Below are positions 1-4,373 of a stretch of 5,334 nucleotides of DNA, in pieces (positions within the stretch are counted from its first letter, which is position 1; every line of letters starts with the position of its first letter). The notes under the pieces are model-generated. The model did not search any database. It was not told where the DNA came from and worked only from the letters and a program-made list of their open reading frames with translations. Origin of the DNA: an uncultured Erysipelotrichaceae bacterium (GTDB lineage Bacteria; Bacillota_I; Bacilli_A; RF39; UBA660); NCBI GenBank assembly GCA_902783345.1, contig CACZQI010000079.1, positions 1 through 5,334 of the forward strand, written 5' to 3'. Both the position numbers and the translations under genes were made by a program.

Positions 1-84
1 ATCACTATTAAAAGGATTAGTTTTAACAACTAAATCACTATTTTCAATAATTTCTTTTGCATTTTTAACATTTCTTAATCTCAT
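1..84 (-). CDS. trmB: Probable tRNA (guanine-N7)-methyltransferase TrmB, N-terminal fragment (cut by window edge)
   Basis: Only the first 28 codons are in the window; the frame is open to base 1. The protein starts MRLRNVKNAKEII and continues with a VVKTNPF-like stretch. This resembles the usual start of bacterial TrmB, where a Met-Arg-x-Arg start is followed by a short helix and a conserved Asn-Pro. TrmB methylates G46 in the tRNA variable loop using S-adenosylmethionine; its catalytic Rossmann domain lies outside the window. The start is well supported: ATG at 82-84 is preceded by AAAGGAG (minus strand, 90-96) at a spacing of five bases. It is transcribed divergently from the small gene at 144. 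The identification rests on a short N-terminus only, so another family with a similar start cannot be excluded. Confidence 0.6.
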   Translation of the reverse strand, partial: MRLRNVKNAKEIIENSDLVVKTNPFNSD

Positions 85-143
85 AAATACTCCTTTGTTA
101 AACAAATATCATAGTTTCACATATATTATTTTAGAGGTGAAAC
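85..143. promoter_or_regulatory. Divergent intergenic region with two perfect dyads
   Basis: This 59-bp gap must hold the start signals of both the trmB-like gene (-) and the small gene (+). For the plus gene, a possible -10 is TATATT at 122-127, with a weak -35 TAAACA at 99-104 (17-bp spacer). For the minus gene, a possible -10 is TATGAT (minus strand, 108-113), without a good -35. Two perfect inverted repeats are visible: TTTGTT-A-AACAAA at 94-106, touching the trmB ribosome binding site, and GTTTCAC (114-120) paired with GTGAAAC (137-143), which brackets the plus-strand -10 and ends one base before the ATG. Both could be operators. The AT-richness makes the promoter calls uncertain. Confidence 0.35.
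133..140 (+). promoter_or_regulatory. Ribosome binding site of the small coiled-coil gene
   Basis: AGAGGTGA lies three bases upstream of the ATG at 144 (about five from the GAGG core). It is a good Shine-Dalgarno match and is the main evidence that the small plus-strand frame is a translated gene. The final GTGA belongs to the right half of the 114-143 dyad. Confidence 0.7.
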
Positions 144-446
144 ATGAAAAAAGATCGTAATTCATTTTTTTCTGAATATAGTATGAATAGTTATAATACC
201 GGTTTTCCTAATAATATGATGATGAATATGGGAATGCCAAATCAATCATTCCAAGCCAATTCCAACTTTTATGCAGGACCTGCTATGCCTAATACTAACA
301 TGTATAGTGATATTGATGCAAGACTTTCTAAAATAGAAAGACAAATTAACCGTTTAGAAGCCAGAATAAATCGTTTAGAAGGAGATAATCAATCTAATAA
401 TATTAATATCGACGAATTTAATAATAATCCAATGTATATGGTTTAA
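144..446 (+). CDS. Small Asn/Met-rich protein with C-terminal coiled coil, function unknown
   Basis: I do not recognise the family. The 100-residue product is low in complexity: 20 Asn and 11 Met, with an MMMNMG run near residues 25-30. Residues 57-78 form a perfect coiled coil, with hydrophobic residues I57, L61, I64, I68, L71, I75 and L78 at alternating 4/3 spacing. The core is a tandem heptad (QINRLEA then RINRLEG) whose two copies use different codons for the same residues, which suggests selection on the protein. There is no signal peptide, membrane segment or Cys. It is the only plus-strand gene here; it has a good ribosome binding site and its own terminator just past the stop. The stop TAA overlaps the stop of the opposing flippase gene by four bases. 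The composition is reminiscent of structural or coat-type proteins, but that is speculation. Confidence 0.75.
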   Translation: MKKDRNSFFSEYSMNSYNTGFPNNMMMNMGMPNQSFQANSNFYAGPAMPNTNMYSDIDARLSKIERQINRLEARINRLEGDNQSNNINIDEFNNNPMYMV

Positions 447-2092
447 TTTCTTGGAAACTTACCTAAAGTAAGTTTTTTTATTAATTTATTGATGTATTCT
501 TTACCAAAAATATTTTCAATAAGTCCCATTTTATAACTAATTCCGATATAGATAACTGCACCTATTACGGCATTAATAAGAACAGTTATTAAACTACCAA
601 GTTTAGTATAAATATCGAAATTAATAAATCTTTTAGTTATTAATAAAACTAAAGTCATAGTTAAAGCTGGTAGTATTATTTTACCTACTACTTTAAATGT
701 TTCTTTATAATTTAATTTAAAGCCATCTTCTTTTTGAATAAAATGTAAACTAATATAAATAGATGTTATATAACCTATACTAGATGCAAATATTGCGCCA
801 TAAAAAGCTCCAATACCTATTTTATGGCATAAAAGCATTAATGGTACATCTAATAAAGCATTTAAGGCTAGTCCAATTATATTATTTAAATATACTAATT
901 TAAATCTATTAGAACTTTGAAGTGTAGCATTAGCTATCATCGTAATATTACCTAAAAGTGCATTAAAAATCATTATTTTAAGGATAGCGCCTCCATATGG
1001 ATTAGTATTATAGAAAAGTGTCCAAACAGGAGTTGCTAGAATTGATAAACCAATTGTCATTGGTAAAGATACAAATACTATTATTTGTAAGGCTTTATTT
1101 AAATGCTCATTTAATTCTTTAAAATTACGCACTGCATAAGCAGATACTATCATTGGTATTAATGCATAACTCATTCCACTAGCAATTGAGTTAACAATCA
1201 TCGCAATTTTACCACCCCAAGTTGAGATAACACTAGTAATAAACTCAATAGATTCAGCATCAAACCCTAAATGAGTTAAAGTTCTTAAAATTAATATCAT
1301 ATCGGTAAAACTATAAATTGAACCAACTATATTAATAATAATGAAAGGAACGGCATATTTAATTATTTCTTTTATTATTTCTTTATTAGTAATATTATCT
1401 TTTTGATACTCTTTATCCATATTAAGTTCTTTTTTATGTTTAACCATTTTATGATGAAGGTAAATATAAGCAACTAATCCGCCAAAGAAAGCACCTGATA
1501 CGGCTATACCTACGGCTACTGGTAAACTTGAATGTAATACTTTTAAAGCAATATAAGAACCAACTAAAATAACAAATATTCTAACTACTTGCTCAATTAA
1601 ATTTGAAGTACTAGATGGCCCAATATATTTATGTCCTTGAAAATATCCCTTAGTTACACTTAAATGTGGTATTAAAAGTACGGCAAATGATACACATCTA
1701 ATAACAAAACCAACATCTTCAATTGTATTGCCGCCTTTTAAGTCACCAATAATAAAAGCGCCTATTTCTTCGGCAAAAACAAATAATATAATAAATGTTA
1801 AAGCCGAAATAGCCATAATTAATCTTTTAGCTAAGTTAAAAGCCCTGTTTTTAGCCTCATAATGACCTAAAGCATCATATTCACTAATTATTTTACTAAT
1901 TGCACTAGGAATGCCTGCTGCTGATATTAATAAAAAGATATTATAAATATTATAAGCATAACTATATAAGGCTCCACCTTTAGATCCAACTATAGCATAA
2001 AAAGGAACAACATAAAGCATCCCTAACACTTTAACAAGTACTAAGGATAATGTTGCGATAAAAGTTCCTGCAATAAAACTATTTTTTTTCAT
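443..2092 (-). CDS. murJ: MurJ/SpoVB-type polytopic lipid (peptidoglycan precursor) flippase
   Basis: The 549-residue protein is hydrophobic almost throughout, with roughly 14 membrane-spanning stretches, as expected for the MOP/MVF superfamily. The N-terminus has the signature of the Bacillus YtgP/SpoVB group: a helix at about 8-30, then a loop with GSKGGALYSYAYN (36-48), then a helix ending in AAGIPSAISK (58-67). The length is close to Bacillus YtgP (about 544). Members of this group move lipid II across the membrane for cell-wall synthesis; SpoVB is the sporulation paralogue and related Wzx proteins move other lipid-linked sugars. Which substrate applies here cannot be read from sequence. 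The start is ATG at 2090-2092, within TAATG shared with the upstream cse60-like stop, with only a weak ribosome site (GTGAAGA), so translation is probably coupled. The frame is intact. No intrinsic terminator is seen on the minus strand after its stop. The gene symbol is a family assignment. Confidence 0.85.
   Translation of the reverse strand: MKKNSFIAGTFIATLSLVLVKVLGMLYVVPFYAIVGSKGGALYSYAYNIYNIFLLISAAGIPSAISKIISEYDALGHYEAKNRAFNLAKRLIMAISALTFIILFVFAEEIGAFIIGDLKGGNTIEDVGFVIRCVSFAVLLIPHLSVTKGYFQGHKYIGPSSTSNLIEQVVRIFVILVGSYIALKVLHSSLPVAVGIAVSGAFFGGLVAYIYLHHKMVKHKKELNMDKEYQKDNITNKEIIKEIIKYAVPFIIINIVGSIYSFTDMILILRTLTHLGFDAESIEFITSVISTWGGKIAMIVNSIASGMSYALIPMIVSAYAVRNFKELNEHLNKALQIIVFVSLPMTIGLSILATPVWTLFYNTNPYGGAILKIMIFNALLGNITMIANATLQSSNRFKLVYLNNIIGLALNALLDVPLMLLCHKIGIGAFYGAIFASSIGYITSIYISLHFIQKEDGFKLNYKETFKVVGKIILPALTMTLVLLITKRFINFDIYTKLGSLITVLINAVIGAVIYIGISYKMGLIENIFGKEYINKLIKKLTLGKFPRN
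455..479 (+). terminator. Intrinsic terminator of the small plus-strand gene, inside the flippase coding end
   Basis: A perfect 8-bp stem, AAACTTAC (455-462) with GTAAGTTT (468-475), has a five-base loop CTAAA and runs into seven T (473-479). It starts nine bases after the TAA of the plus-strand gene. The U-run exists only for plus-strand transcripts; on the minus strand the stem is followed by mixed sequence. The same bases encode the C-terminal residues of the opposing flippase. Confidence 0.75.
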
Positions 2093-2274
2093 TAATCTTC
2101 ACTCAATTTTCTATATAACACTAGAGCAGTAAAGCAATATATTTGATCTTCTCCAACAGCAGTTATTGCAACACTGTATTTAATGTCTATAAGTTCAATA
2201 TCACTTAACAAAAAAGAATTAATGGAATTTTCTAAATCTTTTTCATGAGATTCATCAAATACTTTAACTAACAT
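2092..2274 (-). CDS. cse60: Cse60-like small sporulation-associated protein
   Basis: The 60-residue protein starts MLVKVFDESHEKDLENSIN, has a central DIELIDIKYSV segment and ends in a CFTALVLYR strand. This matches the layout I know for the Cse60/DUF2758 family: a short beta strand, an acidic helix, an IDIKYS strand, and a final strand ending in YR. Bacillus subtilis Cse60 is a 60-residue acidic protein whose gene is controlled by mother-cell sigma-E during sporulation; its biochemical role is unknown. ATG at 2272-2274 is preceded by a textbook AGGAGG (minus strand, 2281-2286) six bases away. The stop overlaps the flippase start by one base, so the two form an operon with cse60 first. Related short proteins also occur in organisms not known to sporulate, so the name gives family, not proof of sporulation. 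Confidence 0.7.
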   Translation of the reverse strand: MLVKVFDESHEKDLENSINSFLLSDIELIDIKYSVAITAVGEDQIYCFTALVLYRKLSED

Positions 2275-2280
2275 TATTCG

Positions 2281-2286
2281 CCTCCT
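2281..2286 (-). promoter_or_regulatory. Strong Shine-Dalgarno of the cse60-like gene
   Basis: Perfect AGGAGG six bases before the ATG, the strongest ribosome binding site in the window. Its first two bases form the end of a small inverted repeat in the leader: AAGTAG at 2285-2290 (minus strand) pairs with CTACTT at 2302-2307, so a weak hairpin could compete with ribosome binding. Confidence 0.75.
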
Positions 2287-2396
2287 ACTTAAACTATAAA
2301 AAAGTAGAAATGCAAAAAATGGCTCTTTTTGTAAGTCTATAAATATTATAAATCATTATTTTAGCATTTTACTATTATTTATCACTTTATTGTCAT
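2287..2396 (-). promoter_or_regulatory. Leader and putative promoter of the cse60-murJ operon
   Basis: A consensus TATAAT -10 lies at 2345-2350 on the minus strand; 17-18 bp upstream only weak -35 matches are seen (AGTAAA/TAGTAA). A second possible set is ATGACA (2391-2396) with TAAAAT (2366-2371), 19 bp apart. I could not find a clear sigma-E or sigma-G type pair. A start near 2338 would give a leader of about 64 bases holding two short inverted repeats: CAAAAA/TTTTTG (2313-2318 with 2326-2331) and CTACTT/AAGTAG (2285-2290 with 2302-2307). Both stems are weak. No convincing terminator for the preceding kinase gene is seen in this gap. Confidence 0.4.
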
Positions 2397-3038
2397 TTAT
2401 TTTACAAGGTACTTATGGACATTATAATATATTTCTTCATGAATATCTTCAATAGTTCTTATTTCATCATTTTTAATACAATTGATAATTTCAAAGCCAT
2501 ATCTTTCAGCCATTAAACTATAAACCATTTCAGCATTTTTAATATTTTTTGAGTATTCATCTTTATCTTTACGATATTCATATGGTAAGTATAAAAATAT
2601 TACTTTATCAGGACGTGGTAAATCTAAAAGATTAAATTCTAATTGTTCCATCCATAAAAGCATATTAATTTTATCAGATGTTTTATCAAATTTAGCTGCT
2701 TGATATGCCATATTTGATTCTACATAACGATCTAAGATAACATTGATACCGCTATTTAATAATTCTTTAATTTTATCAATATTATAAGCTCTATCGGCTG
2801 CATAATATAAAGCGGCTACTTTAGGTGGTACGTTATCTATTCCTTCAAAAAATAAAGGCTGTTTATTTTTACCTAGAAGGCACTCTCCAATAATCTTTCC
2901 TGTTGGACTTTCATAATCAGGAAAACTTTTTCTTTCACTATTAAAACCATTTTGATTTAAACGATTTACAAGCATATCTGCTTGTGTTTGTTTACCTGAT
3001 GAGTTAGTTCCTTCAATAACTATTAGTTTACCTTGCAT
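2397..3038 (-). CDS. tmk: Thymidylate-kinase-family P-loop kinase with variant Walker A
   Basis: The 213-residue cytosolic protein has the standard dTMP kinase length and order of motifs. These are a P-loop EGTNSSGKQTQ (9-19), an FPDYESPTG segment after the first helix (39-47), YAADR (79-83) matching the nucleotide-binding Arg region, LDRYVESNMAYQAAK (102-116) matching the conserved DRY motif, and a short charged lid region near 150-165. The family phosphorylates dTMP to dTDP in DNA precursor synthesis. The Walker A is unusual: Gln replaces Ser/Thr after the Lys, and Asn replaces the Asp of the common GxDG form. I recall GKQTQ forms in clostridial members, so this is probably a recognised subfamily, but whether it serves as the main dTMP kinase or as another (deoxy)nucleotide kinase is open. 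ATG at 3036-3038 has AAGAGG (3047-3052, minus strand) eight bases upstream. It has its own promoter-like box just after the terminator of the neighbouring gene. Confidence 0.85.
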   Translation of the reverse strand: MQGKLIVIEGTNSSGKQTQADMLVNRLNQNGFNSERKSFPDYESPTGKIIGECLLGKNKQPLFFEGIDNVPPKVAALYYAADRAYNIDKIKELLNSGINVILDRYVESNMAYQAAKFDKTSDKINMLLWMEQLEFNLLDLPRPDKVIFLYLPYEYRKDKDEYSKNIKNAEMVYSLMAERYGFEIINCIKNDEIRTIEDIHEEIYYNVHKYLVK

Positions 3039-3046
3039 AAAATCAA

Positions 3047-3065
3047 CCTCTTTTTAATTATAACA
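3047..3065 (-). promoter_or_regulatory. Extended -10 promoter and ribosome binding site of the kinase gene
   Basis: On the minus strand TGTTATAAT gives a TGn-extended -10, with TATAAT at 3057-3062; the matching -35 position falls in the preceding terminator stem and is poor (TTAAAG at 3081-3086, 18-bp spacer). AAGAGG at 3047-3052 is the ribosome site. A start about seven bases past the -10 gives a leader of only about 12 bases, beginning in or at the Shine-Dalgarno. Confidence 0.5.
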
Positions 3066-3066
3066 T

Positions 3067-3093
3067 AAAAAAACAACTAACTTTAAGCTAGTT
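3067..3093 (-). terminator. Intrinsic terminator of the zinc-ribbon membrane protein gene
   Basis: On the minus strand AACTAGC (3087-3093) pairs with GTTAGTT (3075-3081) over seven bases with one G-U wobble and a five-base loop. It is followed by G and then seven T (3067-3073). The 5' arm takes in two bases of the gene's own TAA stop (3092-3094). Confidence 0.7.
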
Positions 3094-4276
3094 ATTCTAA
3101 ATTACTTCCACACATAGCACATACTTTATTAGTATATTCATTTACATGTCCGCAAGTAGGACAAGTTTTTGTTTCAGTAATATCACTATTAATTATTTCA
3201 TTAGCCATTTTAGGTAGTTCAAATGTTGCTTCTAAATCAGCATCAATTTTTGGTACATTAGGATTTTCCTCTACTGGAGTTACTGGTGCTGGCGTTTCAA
3301 GAGGATTTAAATTAGGTGCTTCTTCATTTGGAATATCAAAAATGTTAACATTTGATTCTTGCGTTTCAGGAGCAACATCATTTACTGGTGCTGGAGTAAC
3401 TTCTGGTTCTACAACTGGTGCTGCATTTAAAGGCGTTTCCATAGCTCGAGTTTCAGTTAATGTATCAAGACTAATAGGATTTTCATTTCCCATCATATTA
3501 TCATTTATAACTGCATTTTCTGGCTCTGGAACAGGCATTTCAAATGCATTAACTACTTCTGCTTCTTTAACTTCAGGTTCTACTGGAGCTGGTGCTTCTA
3601 CAATTGGCGCTACAATTGTTTCTTCTAAATTTAAGGCTGGTGCTTCTTCCATAGGAGCACTTACAACTGGTTCTTGTACTGGTGCAAGTTCTTCTGCAGT
3701 TGGAGCAGCCATTAAATCTGGAACTGGAGCACTAACTTCTGCTGAAGCCACAGGTGTTTCTGACACTTGTGGTACTTCTGGAATTACTGGACTTTCCATA
3801 GCCATTTCTGGCATAGTAGGCGCAACTGGTGCTTCTCGTGCTACAGCAATTTCTCCTGGCACATCCATAGCTGGTGTTTTTGGTTCTTCAACTACCCCAT
3901 CTTTATTTTTAGCAAAAGCTAAAACTCCTAAAAAGATAACAGGAAAAATTAAAGTACCTATACCAAAGCCTAATCCTTTACCAAACTTTTTATTTGGTAG
4001 TTTAATTAAAGCCACAATTAAACCTACTCCATTAGCAATTGGAATTAGTGATAACCATCCTGGCAAATCAACTATTTTAAATAATGTCCATAAATTTGCA
4101 ATTGGAACAATAGAAAGCCATCCTTTTTTACCACATTTCTTAAAAATAATCCATAATTCTACTATTGATAATAAACTTATTAAGCCTACTACTAAGCCAT
4201 ATGTTGCTACTAAACTAGTTATTTGTCCATAGTCAACACTAGCAAATTCTTCATTTGTTAAATTATACATACACAC
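3092..4276 (-). CDS. DUF5684-like membrane protein with long Pro/Ala/Glu linker and C-terminal zinc ribbon
   Basis: The protein has three parts. Residues about 19-122 are membranous: a first helix (19-45), then a duplicated motif GWLSIVPIAN (52-61) and GWLSLIPIAN (73-82), then a last helix (101-122). The Gly-Trp-Leu-Ser-Ile-x-Pro-Ile motif with a KxxGKKG lead-in is typical of the DUF5684 family, whose function is unknown. Residues about 127-365 are a low-complexity linker of Pro, Ala, Glu and Val, probably disordered. The end carries C372-x2-C375 and C386-x2-C389, a CxxC-x10-CxxC zinc ribbon. The topology suggests a membrane anchor with a mobile soluble zinc-binding head; role unknown. Start choice: GTG at 4274-4276 has AAGG seven bases upstream, while ATG two codons later (4268-4270) has TAGG nine bases upstream. 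The ATG start (392 residues) is equally likely or better. It is a single-gene unit with its own promoter and terminator. Confidence 0.8.
   Translation of the reverse strand: MCMYNLTNEEFASVDYGQITSLVATYGLVVGLISLLSIVELWIIFKKCGKKGWLSIVPIANLWTLFKIVDLPGWLSLIPIANGVGLIVALIKLPNKKFGKGLGFGIGTLIFPVIFLGVLAFAKNKDGVVEEPKTPAMDVPGEIAVAREAPVAPTMPEMAMESPVIPEVPQVSETPVASAEVSAPVPDLMAAPTAEELAPVQEPVVSAPMEEAPALNLEETIVAPIVEAPAPVEPEVKEAEVVNAFEMPVPEPENAVINDNMMGNENPISLDTLTETRAMETPLNAAPVVEPEVTPAPVNDVAPETQESNVNIFDIPNEEAPNLNPLETPAPVTPVEENPNVPKIDADLEATFELPKMANEIINSDITETKTCPTCGHVNEYTNKVCAMCGSNLE
3185..3890 (-). repeat. Degenerate repeat tract coding the Pro/Ala/Glu/Val linker
   Basis: This part of the zinc-ribbon gene is built from short imperfect repeats. 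On the plus strand TACTGGTGCTGG occurs at 3281-3292 and 3383-3394, with close variants (ACTGGTGCT, GGTGCTTCT) scattered through the tract. They encode PAPV, EAPA and similar units. The tract is richer in G and C than its surroundings, as expected from Pro/Ala codons, and it keeps the opposite strand open as a long false frame. Such tracts often vary in length between strains. Confidence 0.7.
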
Positions 4277-4278
4277 TA

Positions 4279-4325
4279 ACCTACCTTAATAATTAAATTA
4301 TAGCATATTTTTATAAAAATGCAAA
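4279..4325 (-). promoter_or_regulatory. Promoter and ribosome binding region of the zinc-ribbon protein gene
   Basis: On the minus strand TGCTATAAT is an extended -10 (TATAAT at 4297-4302). Upstream, TTTGCA (4320-4325, 17-bp spacer) or TTGCAT (4319-4324, 16-bp spacer) is a partial -35. Start of transcription near 4290 gives a leader of 14-20 bases carrying AAGG and TAGG (4284-4287, 4280-4283). A 14-bp perfect palindrome ATTTTTATAAAAAT fills most of the spacer, though in so AT-rich a gap it may be chance. Confidence 0.6.
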
Positions 4326-4338
4326 AAGTTTTTTTATC

Positions 4339-4373
4339 AAAAAAGTTAGCGTTATTTAACAACAACACTAACT
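4339..4373 (-). terminator. Intrinsic terminator of leuS, overlapping its coding end
   Basis: On the minus strand AGTTAGTGTT (4364-4373) pairs with AACGCTAACT (4344-4353) over ten bases with one G-U wobble and a ten-base loop. The second arm runs directly into a stretch of six T. The first arm is inside the last codons of leuS and the TAA stop (4352-4354) lies at the loop/stem edge, so the coding sequence itself supplies the hairpin. It is the strongest terminator in the window. Confidence 0.8.

Noticed and set aside
85..143. CIRCE-type or other named operator in the divergent gap
   Set aside because: The arms do not match TTAGCACTC-N9-GAGTGCTAA or any other operator I can name, so only unnamed dyads are reported.
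2082..2092. Run of eight A directly after the flippase start as a phase-variation tract
   Set aside because: Met-Lys-Lys-Asn starts make such runs common in AT-rich genomes, and nothing else points to slippage.
2311..2333. Intrinsic terminator for the kinase gene
   Set aside because: The CAAAAA/TTTTTG repeat has almost no GC pairs and its T-run is part of the stem, so it is unlikely to end transcription efficiently.
3342..4232. Long open frame on the plus strand (296 codons) opposite the zinc-ribbon gene
   Set aside because: It is a shadow of the repetitive Pro/Ala/Glu linker: the product is a monotonous Ser/Gly/Thr/Ala string with no domain, while the minus-strand frame has clear membrane and zinc-ribbon domains plus promoter and terminator.
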